The notes under the pieces: generated by a model | Told to the model about the DNA's origin: nothing | What the model saw: only the letters and a program-made list of their open reading frames with translations | The model's database searches: none | Shown here: one piece after another, positions 33,738 through 44,300 of the stretch | How positions within the stretch are numbered: position 1 is the stretch's first letter | Layout of the letters: each line of letters opens with the position of its first letter | Made by a program: the position numbers and the translations under genes | DNA from: Symbiodinium kawagutii | Taxonomy: Eukaryota; Sar; Dinophyceae; Suessiales; Symbiodiniaceae | DNA length: 64,000 bases | Reading direction: 5' to 3' | NCBI GenBank assembly: GCA_009767595.1 | Contig: VSDK01001598.1 | Coordinates: forward strand, 157,739-221,738

Positions 33738-36700
33738 ATCCTGCTGCATTTCCTCGACGCCTGGCTCAGGGACCTTGCGTTTGGGCACGGCCGCTAACAT
33801 GGTCTTCAAATCCTTCAGGGTATCGTTCAATGAATTGGAGTGCTGGGCCAACGATTGTTGAAATGCATTCTCAAGGTCATGTTTGACACTGGCAAGGGAT
33901 TGCTGCATCTGTTGCATGTTGTGTTGTTCCCTTTGTTCAACTTTGACAAACTCGGCCTGGGTGTTGGTATGCAATTGTGTGAGCTTGGCTTCAATTGCAG
34001 CAATCTTTTCGTCCTGGGCCTGGAAGCGGGCCTCTGTGGGGCCAGCCGTATCCCTCACAACAGGTGTGTCTGCAGTGGTTTGTTTCTGGTAGCCCTGCCA
34101 TGGATCAAAAAAGGGACCATACGGGTCCTGCTCTGCTGTTTTGCCTTTGCCTTTGCCTTTTGTTGTCTTCGGCATTGGTCCCGCAACTATGGGATTGTTG
34201 AACGACGTGGAACGTGGAGCAAGCCATTTCAAAATCATTGGCCTCCCGTTGAATTGCAGGATGTCACATGGAGCCAACTGATCTGAACCAATCAACCATG
34301 TCACTGCACCAAGCGGCTTCACTGGGGCAATATCCCACTTATGATGTTTCGCCCACTGTTCCAACATGGTTGCCGTTGTTCCGTGCGGCAATGGCTCAAT
34401 TTTGTACAAATGTTTCAGTTCAAGGCGTTTCGGTTCTGCTTTGTCAGGACAAAGGATCTTCCAAGCTTCAGTGTAGTGGCTATGGGCGAAACGTAGGCCG
34501 AGGGAACTGCGGTTCTTCACAACCCCCATGCAGTGCTTTGTTTTCATGCCAAGTGCTGTAACATGTGCCCATGACCCTTCGACCCAGATGATTCGCCAAT
34601 CTGGATGGATGCGGCCTTCTGTGGTTTTTGGCACAATGAACATTTTGTTGTATCCTGATGACGATAAAATGGTATCCAATGCACTGGTCTGGATGGTGGC
34701 ATGAAATTGGACTGAAGCCGCCAATTGCACAGTGGTGGGTTGGCCTCCTTGACGAAGTGATTTTCCCCACGTAGCTTGCAACAAGTCATTGTGGCCTTGT
34801 TTGGTCAAAAGCATCTTGGCATACTGGTATGGCTGGTCAACAATTTTGGTCCATTCTTCCGGTGTCCAGTCGTCATGCCAAAACGTGATGGAAATGGTAG
34901 TACAGGCCACTTCATCAATGACAGGGTGTTCATCACGTTGGGTCTTAATCGCCCGTTCCCCCAGTTGGATGACCGTGCATGCAAGTATGACCGGGCGATT
35001 GGCTCTGTCTTTGCATGGAACCTGAACGACCTCAGCAGGCGCCCGTTCCCCCAGTTGGATGACCGTGCATGCAAGTATGACCGGGCGATTGGCTCTGTCT
35101 TTGCATGGAACCTGAACGACCTCCGCAGGAAGCTTTGTTGAGAGATTATGTCTGCCAATCAATACCAGCGCAAGCTCATCTGGGGTGATGGTCTGTGATT
35201 CTTCGATCCATTGTGCTGCAGTGGGGTAATCTGAAAGAACAACCCCATTGGTGCGTGGCATAACCTGAGCAATTTGTGTTGCAGCAGATCCATCTTGGTT
35301 CCGAAAAAAACCAGCCTCAATGGTGTATTCTTGGGGGTCCAGCACCACCGCCCTTTTCTTTTTGCTCTTGTTCTGGTTGTTCATCGCTGTTTTCATGGCG
35401 AAATGACCAAGTTTTTCTGGCAAAGCAATGTCACACTGTTGACTGAGTTGGATCAAATTGCTCAGCCTCTGTTTCCCCGGTGGTGTTTGGACAACCTGGA
35501 GCAGCGATTTTGTGGGGATCTTGTCTTGAAGGATCTCTGTGGTGGAGGCAACCCAGTCCAACGGGTATCCCGCTTCAAGAAAGGTGGCAGCCAACGAATT
35601 GCGAATGTATGACTTCTGGGTGTCTTTGGTGCCCGCCCCTCCGGAGCATGATTCGATAGCTTGGAAAACCAAGTGATCAGTGGCATGTTCATGCAATAGC
35701 TCTCCCACTGAAACATCATAGTACACCTTGCCCCTGGTGACCAAACGCATACCATTTCCAAGTTCGAGGGGGTGCCAGGTGTGTTTCAACAATTCAGTCA
35801 AAACGATGACTTTGATGCTAGCGTGGATGCTTCCCTGCCAAACGATGCGTGAATGCCACTTGATGGTGATGGGAACACCTCCGGTTGTCTGCAATGTATC
35901 CAAGATTCTGCGAGTGGCTGTCACAACTAGCAATGTGGCAAGTGCATGTTGGGGAAAAGCGAACTGACCATTCTGAATATGCACTTCATGGGAATGACGA
36001 TCATTGATATTTTCAGTGGCACTAACCTGGAGATCCAAGTTGTTGACGGTGTCCCGTGAAATGCAGGTGGCCCAAAAATCTGCCATGGTATCCTTCTCAG
36101 TATTGTCTCCTTCAAACGTGAAATGAAAGGCCATGGTTTTGACATCCCAAATGATTGCTACTTCAGTCATCTGTGCGGCTGCCAGAAACACTGAAGGGAC
36201 CAGGTCTGTGGGCTCATGACTCAAAGGGAAGTCACACATCATCTGGTAACCTCCAACGCGATCACCTGGTTTCAATGGACCCATAGGATCCCACAAGGTG
36301 GCTTCCGTGGGTTTGAACAGACTGTCTGGGAATGATGCCGGGTCCAAACATTGCATAAGATTCTCCTGCAAGCACACGACTGGTAAAAGCTGCACTGTGC
36401 TGGAAACTTGTGGAACATCCCGCATGAACAGCGTGATGGAACAGCCTTGAAGGTCTTGGGGTGTATCCACAGCTTGAACATAGCCATCATACATTTGCTC
36501 CAATTGTGTCGGTGAAATTGATGCCTCAGCCCAAAAGAACCTGTGTTGATCTGTGGTCTGAATGGCAATGCGTAGAACTGGTTGAAAGGGCTGGGTGCCT
36601 TCAGGTTCGGAGGCAGTGGCATCCTCAATGGTGATTTGAGAGCACACCGGGTTGGCTGATTGTGATTGAAATGCAATGACATCTTGCAGTCCTTGATCTG

Positions 36701-38375
36701 GGATCCAGATCTGGTGTCGTGGAATCATGTGTTGCTCACAAATGGCATGAGCCTCATCCAGCATACGTGCAATATAGGTTGGATCAAACTCCCTGGAAGA
36801 AAACAAAATATGATCTGGGCCAGTGTGTGATTTCACATGTGTAGCTTGCATGCGTTGGTGCCACATGTTTTGGAACACCTCATCAATGGGGAGCATGGTT
36901 CCGGTCAAAGCGAGTGCATTAACCAGCAGCAGCATTGACTGTGGCATACAAATTTGGTTACCAATCTGTTCCCATGCTTCGATGAAGTCATGTGTAATGA
37001 CGATGGTATTGTATGCAATGTGTGCCATACCCGCTTCAATTGGGTGGATGAGCCGGAGTTCCCCGGTCTCCGTCTTCAGGAAGTGTCCCATGTATCCACG
37101 TTGGGTCAGCGCTTCAATGCTCAAGGTATGTTGTGACCCATACTTGGCCATGATGGTGGGCAATTTGTCGTGTTTGGTGTATACACGGGTAGCCAATGTT
37201 TCCTCCCCTGACATCGTGGCATGTGTTCTTTTGTTTGGTGGCAACATGTTCGGATTGGTAGCACATGTCATCATCTGGTCGGAGATCTTCAGCATCTCTG
37301 CATTCGGAACTGGGTCAGCAAACATGGCATCAATGGTGGCCATGTTTTCATCTTTCATGGAGGGCCACATCATGAAAGGTGAAAGTGTGATGGCTGGTTC
37401 GTGTGTTCGATAGGCCAAGGCCAACCATCTCAATCTGGTGACACCCCCAAAATCAGCCGCATCAACAACCTTGGTCCAATGGATTCGATAACCAATGTGC
37501 TTTACAACCTCCAAGCAAAATTTCTTGTGTCGGTGCGTAGCGAAACCGTTAACTTGCTCCAACATCAAAATCTTTGGTCGGAAGACTCGGGCAAGAAGGA
37601 TCGCTGCTGGTAGGAGGCATCCTTGGTCATGGTCTAAACCTTGTGCAGTTGTGGCATTGGACCATTGAGGGCATGGTGAGGAGATTGACATGTAGTCAAC
37701 TCTCCATGCTGCGACATTATCCCACCAATGCTTGGACTCAACATCTGCATGAATCATGATGTCTTTGGTAAACTGGGCGAAGCAACACATACTCATGGGT
37801 TCATTGGCGCTCAGCATCATCGCATTGTGAGCAAGGGTCCAATTGACAGCTTTGGTGAAGTCACATTCGATGGCTACCGATTGGCTATCAACATCATGAT
37901 GGTCTCGCAAAAAGGAAGAGGACATGTGCCATCCCCCAAAACCACCCGCAAACAGCTCAAGGAAATGATGCTTCTGGTCTTTGTGGTCATCATATGGAAT
38001 CACAATGGTATGTTCATCAATGATCCATGCCGGAGATCCTGGATGACCTACGGCCAAACCATCAATGACATTCCAGAGAAGCACCTGCCCTGAGGTCACA
38101 CTGGGTTCATCATCTCGTTTCCATGCAAATCTTTGTTTCTCATCCAGAATGACGCTGGCACAATTCGGAAATGCCCCTGCCTGGAACATGTCAACACTTC
38201 CCCCTTCAGGTGCCAATGTAGCCCCAAGGAGAAATTGTCCGTCAACGTCAATTCCCACTTCATCAATGCGAACAATTGCAGTCTGTCGATGATTGGTCCA
38301 GGGATAGCCTGGGAAGCCAAAGATCTCATAGTCTTGTAGCAATTCAGTCAGCTTTCGCGGGACTTCTCGTGTCAT
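33735..38375 (-). CDS. LINE ORF1: C5 cytosine methyltransferase with C-terminal coiled coil
   Basis: About 1,546 residues from the ATG at 38375. A GTG seven codons upstream is in frame, and a TAG lies two codons before it. Residue numbers here count from that GTG. Methyltransferase motifs: I, FLELFAGGFGG 145-155 (AdoMet site); IV, SSPCPQWS 239-246 with the catalytic Cys242; VI, LEQVNG 279-284; VIII, GGVTRLRW 317-324; a target-recognition-like segment at about 395-430; IX-like, RLIHPIEAGMAHI 448-460; X, EQIGNQICMPQ 476-486. The motif set is complete, so activity is plausible. The middle, about 500-1400, is unrecognised and holds a 30-residue tandem duplication. The C-terminus has KGKGKGK (about 1413) and a Gln-rich coiled coil (about 1455-1540), as in LINE RNA-binding proteins. 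Confidence 0.92.
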   Translation of the reverse strand: MTREVPRKLTELLQDYEIFGFPGYPWTNHRQTAIVRIDEVGIDVDGQFLLGATLAPEGGSVDMFQAGAFPNCASVILDEKQRFAWKRDDEPSVTSGQVLLWNVIDGLAVGHPGSPAWIIDEHTIVIPYDDHKDQKHHFLELFAGGFGGWHMSSSFLRDHHDVDSQSVAIECDFTKAVNWTLAHNAMMLSANEPMSMCCFAQFTKDIMIHADVESKHWWDNVAAWRVDYMSISSPCPQWSNATTAQGLDHDQGCLLPAAILLARVFRPKILMLEQVNGFATHRHKKFCLEVVKHIGYRIHWTKVVDAADFGGVTRLRWLALAYRTHEPAITLSPFMMWPSMKDENMATIDAMFADPVPNAEMLKISDQMMTCATNPNMLPPNKRTHATMSGEETLATRVYTKHDKLPTIMAKYGSQHTLSIEALTQRGYMGHFLKTETGELRLIHPIEAGMAHIAYNTIVITHDFIEAWEQIGNQICMPQSMLLLVNALALTGTMLPIDEVFQNMWHQRMQATHVKSHTGPDHILFSSREFDPTYIARMLDEAHAICEQHMIPRHQIWIPDQGLQDVIAFQSQSANPVCSQITIEDATASEPEGTQPFQPVLRIAIQTTDQHRFFWAEASISPTQLEQMYDGYVQAVDTPQDLQGCSITLFMRDVPQVSSTVQLLPVVCLQENLMQCLDPASFPDSLFKPTEATLWDPMGPLKPGDRVGGYQMMCDFPLSHEPTDLVPSVFLAAAQMTEVAIIWDVKTMAFHFTFEGDNTEKDTMADFWATCISRDTVNNLDLQVSATENINDRHSHEVHIQNGQFAFPQHALATLLVVTATRRILDTLQTTGGVPITIKWHSRIVWQGSIHASIKVIVLTELLKHTWHPLELGNGMRLVTRGKVYYDVSVGELLHEHATDHLVFQAIESCSGGAGTKDTQKSYIRNSLAATFLEAGYPLDWVASTTEILQDKIPTKSLLQVVQTPPGKQRLSNLIQLSQQCDIALPEKLGHFAMKTAMNNQNKSKKKRAVVLDPQEYTIEAGFFRNQDGSAATQIAQVMPRTNGVVLSDYPTAAQWIEESQTITPDELALVLIGRHNLSTKLPAEVVQVPCKDRANRPVILACTVIQLGERAPAEVVQVPCKDRANRPVILACTVIQLGERAIKTQRDEHPVIDEVACTTISITFWHDDWTPEEWTKIVDQPYQYAKMLLTKQGHNDLLQATWGKSLRQGGQPTTVQLAASVQFHATIQTSALDTILSSSGYNKMFIVPKTTEGRIHPDWRIIWVEGSWAHVTALGMKTKHCMGVVKNRSSLGLRFAHSHYTEAWKILCPDKAEPKRLELKHLYKIEPLPHGTTATMLEQWAKHHKWDIAPVKPLGAVTWLIGSDQLAPCDILQFNGRPMILKWLAPRSTSFNNPIVAGPMPKTTKGKGKGKTAEQDPYGPFFDPWQGYQKQTTADTPVVRDTAGPTEARFQAQDEKIAAIEAKLTQLHTNTQAEFVKVEQREQHNMQQMQQSLASVKHDLENAFQQSLAQHSNSLNDTLKDLKTMLAAVPKRKVPEPGVEEMQQD
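34951..35130 (-). repeat. 90-bp in-frame tandem duplication inside ORF1
   Basis: Copies at 34951-35040 and 35041-35130 are nearly identical, differing at two bases in the last ten. The duplicated protein segment starts PAEVVQVPCKDRANRPVILA and ends QLGERA. Length 90 keeps the frame. Confidence 0.95.
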
Positions 38376-38437
38376 GGCTCCACTGGTACCCTGCACGGGC
38401 TACGGCTGCACTGCCTGTAAGTTGGAGCCCAACAGCT

Positions 38438-38452
38438 TGCTTAAATATGGCT
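38438..38452. repeat. LINE target-site duplication, right copy
   Basis: TGCTTAAATATGGCT, identical to 28102-28116. The host sequence resumes with AATGATGGTTGAATTC. Confidence 0.9.
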
Positions 38453-39600
38453 AATGATGGTTGAATTCATGGTAAGCTATAGGGAGAATAAGCAAGAATA
38501 GTGAGGAGTAGGGTTTGTTTTGTTTTTTCTGCCGTCCAAGAATTGGAGGGCCGGTTCTAATTGCTTGGAGAAAAGGCACAGGTATGGGTGCTCAGTCAAG
38601 ATCCCGTATATGAGCAGCCCAAAGATTGACAGAAGAGTCAACAAGTTTGGGCGTTGGCAACATTTAACAACGACTTGCTAAGAATTGCAAAGCCATTCTT
38701 TGGGGAGTCCTGTTGTTGGTGGATGGCCCCAGTACCATGGGTTCTGGTGACAAACATCTTGAGGCCTAAGAGCCCCAGTGCGCCACACGCAGGGGTTCAG
38801 CATACCAGTTGACCGAACCTCCTTGAAAGCATCACTGTCAGCTACCACGGCATCAAGTTACCTACCAAGCACTGGGCCACTGGGACTAGGCGCATCCTTT
38901 TCAATCAGTTGGGGATTGCCAGGCTTAGATTGTCGGCTCAGCCAGTCCGCTGGTTGTTCCCAGCTACGGCAAGTCATGTGCTACTCATCTCCAATGCTAG
39001 GGCTTGGACAATCCCAAGACTCACTCTCAAGGTTTCAGGCTTAAAGAAGGCACAAACTAACGCGAGCAGCACAATGATGGAAGGCAGGATCAACCCGCCT
39101 CTCGGTGTGTTAGTTGGGGGTGTACCACAAATCGAAAACCATCATAGACCATCATAAACCAGCAGTTTTCTGGATATACATCATGATATACCCCTAAGCC
39201 CGTGGCAAGATCGAACACTGGGTGATGAGATGGTTGACAACCTTTGCTACCCGGTGAATTTCTGACCCGCAAATTGCTGCTTTTCTTCCGAAAACCACCG
39301 TGAAACAAGCAATTTTCCATCACTTTTGACCATGGTTACTCTGGTTGGTGGCTTCAGTTGATCTTTCCTTGCCAACGATATCTGGAGATGATAGCTTCTA
39401 AGTGACTTTCGCATATTTCTTGGATGGGGCAACGATGCCCACCAGCCAGTACTGGTTGGGTGCCCACGATCACCGCAGCCACACCCAATGACCGCCACCG
39501 CCGACGCAACAAAACTCGTGGCATAGACCACTCTTTCGGCGGTGCGCGGTTTTCGTGCCTTTCGACGTAGGACCAACTTGGGCAGTTTCTGAAAGTTACC
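38453..39600. other. Unassigned stretch between the LINE and DNAAF3
   Basis: Host ATGATGG-type sequence gives way to repeat-poor DNA. An 88-codon ORF (+, 38,778-39,044) and a 109-codon ORF (-, 39,576-39,247, with KARKPRTAERVVYATSF) lie in GC-richer patches, but neither matches a family I know. The first exon of DNAAF3 should lie here or up to 41.2 kb; I could not locate it. Confidence 0.3.
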
Positions 39601-39647
39601 AGGTGGGAATTGTTGTGGCTAATGATGGCTACTCACAGGTTTTCTAG

Positions 39648-39682
39648 GTGTTTCTCAGAAGAGGGGAACTCCCAGAGTCATC
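39648..39682. repeat. Family A single arm
   Basis: AGGTGTTTCTCAGAAGAGGG followed by GAACTCCCAGAG; no opposite arm is visible. Confidence 0.45.
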
Positions 39683-39847
39683 AATATTTACTGGTAATAG
39701 CCATGATATGTAATATTTATTGAAAGTGTTATATGATATTTACTGACAATGGTGAATAGCCATGAAACGTTTATGTAATGGTCAATGATATTGGTGAAAC
39801 GCCATGAGATGATTCGAGAATGGTTAATGAAAATGGTGACTATTGAT

Positions 39848-39955
39848 GTGGGTGTTTCTCAGCTTGGGGGACCCCTAAAATGGTGGTTTTATTACTATAA
39901 ATTATTCATAAACTTGATGATTTGGGGGGTACCCCCATTTTGAGAAACCACAATG
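39848..39955 (+). repeat. Family A inverted-repeat element
   Basis: GTGGGTGTTTCTCAGCTTGG at the left and CCCATTTTGAGAAACCACAA at the right; interior TTTATTACTATAAATTATTC. Confidence 0.8.
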
Positions 39956-41245
39956 TATGAATAGTGGCGAATCGTCAATGATAAGAATGGCAACCAATGA
40001 CGATTGCAGGAAACAATGGTCAATGATGGTTACAGAATGATGCTTATACGATGGTGAGCATTGAAGAATAGCAATACTAGCTTTAGAAAAATTGTCAATG
40101 GTGGCTGATCATGGTGGACAGTGGCAGACATCGTTGTACCATGACTGACTGGTGGTAAAATAGTGGTTTATGATATGGTACTTTGTAATTAGTAGCCGCA
40201 CTGATGGTTGATGATGGTTAATTGTGGTTCATTGGTGATGGTTCAACTCGGCATCCCCAGCCAACGATGTGTTGGTTCTGCTGGTTCTGCTTGAATTCTA
40301 TGGACACAAGAAGCTATGACGCCACAACTGGCAGAAGTGGTGAACTGGAAACTGCTCAATAGCTTGTTTCGTGCGAGAAAAAAATCCAAAAAGGGGAGCG
40401 TTCAGCTTCACCTGGGTAGCGGGGTAGGGTTTTGACTTACTTCAGCTCCGAGCCACCCTTCAACGTACATTTTTGTGGGGTGGGGTAGACCATGGCATCA
40501 AACGACTGAGACGTAAAGTCCCAGCATCACATGGATGAGCCTGTTCTTTCTATGTTTGTTTGGCCACCGAACTCCACCCGAAAGGGATGCTGGATTTGTG
40601 GTGGGAAGATGTGGGGTGGCACTGGGGAATCGAAAAAAACAGTGGAACTGTGGATGTGAGTAATGTCCCTTTTCCCGAAATGGGGCTATTCTATCATGTA
40701 TCTGAGCAGTTTGTGTGAAACTGAGCATCTATACTTTTGTCTACACGTATGAGAGAAATGTAGATGTAATTTTCTACGTTATGTATCTCTACACCTATGT
40801 CTATATCTATATCTATGCCCATGTCTAAAGATCTGTCCGTGCACCAGAGGGTATGTTGTCACAAATGAGGTACCCTGCCTGGTAGCTCTCACCTCCATAG
40901 CTTTTGCGAGTCATGATCCGACTCGCAAAGCGTCAGGTAGACTGGTCGTGTGTTGGGTCCATTACTATGTACTACAGTGCTTATACCAACAAAGCAAACA
41001 AGGGTGTCTTGAGTTGGCCGCATGTCAACCAAAGGCAATCATTCATGTAGATATGCTCAAACGTTGTCACTAGTTCTGTTCGAGCCCGAAGCCGACATGG
41101 CAGACATCAAATAACATCAGGGAAATTTGAAACCTCTCTCTCTCTCTCTGTATTTTTACACTGTGTGCTTGTTTCCCAACTCCCAAATTGGTGCCAATTC
41201 TTTCCTACTGCAACTTGGGTTTCGGGGCCCCAAGGGGAACCCCAG

Positions 41246-41334
41246 AGAGTCTTGCTCGTCTCATGCAGGGCGAGACTATCAATGTGCTGATCTACGCTGG
41301 AGCAGATGTGCGGCACGTGGTGCGGACCCTGGGA
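41246..41334 (+). CDS. DNAAF3: DNAAF3 exon: Rossmann-like start
   Basis: Reads [20 protein letters not shown], then [14 protein letters not shown]...GADxRHxxRTL is the family's first conserved block. The 3' end is set at a GA donor (GATCAG), since no GT is near and this gives phase 0. The start may be 41,246 or 41,248. Confidence 0.75.
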
Positions 41335-44300
41335 GATCAGAAAGCACGTTGCCCTTGTGGCTGCCATTCTTTGCATCCTTATCTTTTTCTTGTGGCTATT
41401 CTTCCTCCTCCTCCTCCTGTTGTTGTTGTTGTTCTTCTTCTTCTTCTTGTTCTTCTTGTTTAATTTGTGCTGAATAGATTGATAGCAAATCATGCTTCGT
41501 GACGTTTATTGATGGCCAACGAATGCCAACGATGGTTGATTTACGGTTCAAGTGTCTCGCTTTCGCACCTGAACCATCCCCAAACCCGAGCCACCAGTCA
41601 TCCCCCTTCGCAGATAAAGAGCCTGGCCCGGAGACCGAAGGACTGGTTGCGTTGCTTGCGCTGTGGGGAGACATGGTCTCGCAGGAGCAATCCCTGGTAT
41701 TGACAGCAAATGGGATATTGAAGGACGGAAACCAACACACGTACAGCAACCAGTCAAACCAACCGAACTACAGTAGTGGTTCAAGCAACAATGCTCGTGC
41801 TCGCATGAGCCAAAGAGCAGCGAAAAAGAGGGATGTGACTCCTTCAAATTTGGGATGCTATGAAGCCGCGGGAAAAGCGAAACAGGATGGATACCGGTTT
41901 GTCGGGATGTTCTCCAACCAAATTAGGGTAGATTTGACAATTATTGATTGACAAACTTTGGATAGTCTATGCATATGCTTGTCAATCTATGTCAATCTAT
42001 GCAACTAATCATATATAGTCAGGTGAATATATATATATATATATATTTTTCACTCATTTACACATACAAGATACATCTACATTTGAATACATCACTAAAC
42101 GTATCATACATACATAATATATATATATATATATATATAACATATATATATATACATCGGGATCGAATATTTGCATGTTCATATGCATCAATGAATCTTG
42201 TAGATATAGAGATTCATTGCGTTCCCCGCAGGAGCGAGTTCAACGCGTGCGTTTCTTCCTGCACGAGCGGCAACACGAGGCGGGCCCGGCGGGCCCTGCC
42301 GCGCCGCGAGTCGCGTCCCGTCGCTGGGGGTTGATCAACTCTTTTTTTTTAAAGCTGCGGAACCCCCAAAGTTATGGTTGGTTGTTTACTTTAAATGACT
42401 AATATTGGATGGGGGTGGCCGGGTCCGCAAGAAGTGGAGTGACTACGTAATATTGGATGATTCAGGGGTTCGATCCTTTTTGAGAAACAGCCAACTGGTT
42501 CAATGTCAAGACTGCTGAGGTAACACTGTCATCATGTCATGGACCATTTTGTGCCAATCTGCGATTCTTATAGTTGAACATGCTTATCCATCAAAGGAAT
42601 CATTCGTCAACCATGCTTGACCGACATCTGAGTAGCGAAGTACTTTTCAAGCTTTGCGCAGAATCTGTGAGCTGGTGATAAGGAATAGTTGATCATGATG
42701 ATTAGTGACTAGTGGTGGTATGACGGTTGAAGCATGGCTATGTGAAAATGATGCTCAATCATCAATGTTGATTAATGTGTCTCTGGTAAAGATATGGTCA
42801 ATCATACTAATCATATGATGGTGAACATCGAATAGTAGTTGTAGATGTTAAATACTGGTTTAGCAGGAGCTAATAGCGGTTGGTCATAGTTCACAATGGT
42901 TGATGTGGTAGGGTAAGACCCAACGTTGCAATGGTGCTGGACGAGTGCAACATCGTAGTGGTAGATCCCACATGACCCGAGTTGCTCACCACAAATGATA
43001 GGTGATGATTTGCCATCACATGATTTCTCTAGTAGACAGTGGTTATATAATGGTGGTTCACAATGGTCTATCATGGTCATTAAGTATATTTTTGCCGAGA
43101 ATTGTGGATATGGTGGCTTCTCAAGCCATAGGGAACCCACAAAATGGTTCGTTTATTACTGAAAAGGATCGGTACTAGATGATTTGGGGTACCCCTATTT
43201 TGAGAAACCCCCAAATATAGGGAGGTTTATGGATCTATGGATCATTATGGATCTACCATGGATCATTATGGATCTACCATTTTGACATCAATAGGGGGCG
43301 CTTGTAAACAGTCAACATCTGTTAGCCATCGCCAATGACTGTCAAAGATGGCATCAATGACATCACTACCATTGTGCGCAGAACAGATCATGCTTCACAA
43401 TAAGAACGGACAGATAATGGTTCACAATAAGAGCAGATAACGCTTCACAATACTTGTGTTGATAATGATCGATCGTGGCCATGTCCTCATTTCGTGGCGT
43501 CCATGATGCTCCACGGCGGCACGCCGGCACGGTGTCAAGGGTGTGGATGGTCATGCCTTGGTCGATGCTCCATCGACATCACCGCAGGTCCTTGCGCGGC
43601 ATCTGCTGTTTTTGCAAATCCTCAACAACAAGGCTACCGGGGTGGGGGCAACAGAGAGCTCAATGACTGGCTGTGTGAGGGTGAGGCTTGGTGGCTGGTT
43701 GTGGGACGGTAGTTAGCAACCATGGAGGATCCACATTTCAATCAAGGGTGGTATATGTTGATTGAAGATCAAAGGATATCAAGAATGATTATGTAGTTAG
43801 AATCAATCGACCGGAATCATAGGACGAATCATAGGATGAATCAAAGGATGAATAAGACGATGGATCATAGAATGCAGCAACAGCGATATGACTTCTGTCA
43901 ACATGACTGCCCCACTGGTTGGCTGTCAGCAATTTTGTAGCAAGCAATAGATTGTGTCCTGCCCACAATGTATCCTGAAGTGTCCCAGTTGAGTGGGCAG
44001 ACACACAGACTTTATTCTCGGGAAGACCTTCTGGCAACTTGGACACCTCCAGTAGCTGAGTGACAGAAGTACCTGCCTCTCGTGTGAGGCTCCTGAAACA
44101 TGATGCGGCTCCTGAGTGACCACATCAGGAGTACCAATGATAGTGATGGGATGGTTGATGACTGATGAGTAGGACTCAGAATGGTTAATGTTAGATTCAT
44201 ATTGATAACCCCCAATTGGTTGTGTCTCAAAATAAGATATCCCAAAAATGAACGCTTTATCACTATAAATGATTTGTTGTGGATGATTTTAGGTACCCCT

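Larger units (their letters stand above)
28117..38437 (-). mobile_element. DNA-methyltransferase-encoding LINE (SymbioLINE-DNMT type), apparently near full length
   Basis: A 10,321-bp non-LTR retrotransposon read right to left. It has a 62-nt leader (from the first ATG), ORF1 with a C5 cytosine methyltransferase, ORF2 with endonuclease, reverse transcriptase and RNase H, and a 92-nt trailer that ends in GGGAAAGA without poly(A). A 15-bp duplication flanks it. Removing the element restores an unbroken ATGATGACTAATG...GGCTAATGATGG stretch typical of the host background. Both ORFs are intact over 10 kb, which suggests recent insertion. LINEs with methyltransferases are known from Symbiodinium genomes (de Mendoza and colleagues, from memory). 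Whether the 5' end is complete is unknown, since LINEs are often 5'-truncated. Confidence 0.93.

Noticed and set aside
32910-33861. ORFs of 204 and 156 codons on the + strand within the LINE
   Set aside because: They are shadows of ORF2 and ORF1, which carry full domain sets on the other strand.
38396-38437. CCGTAGCC in the LINE leader as a relict dinoflagellate spliced leader
   Set aside because: Only eight bases match the 22-nt leader and the following bases do not fit.
38778-39044. SISWGLPGLD as the missing first DNAAF3 block
   Set aside because: There is a faint likeness to the family's WGxSPALDL start, but the flanking residues do not fit and no splice path to 41,246 was evident.
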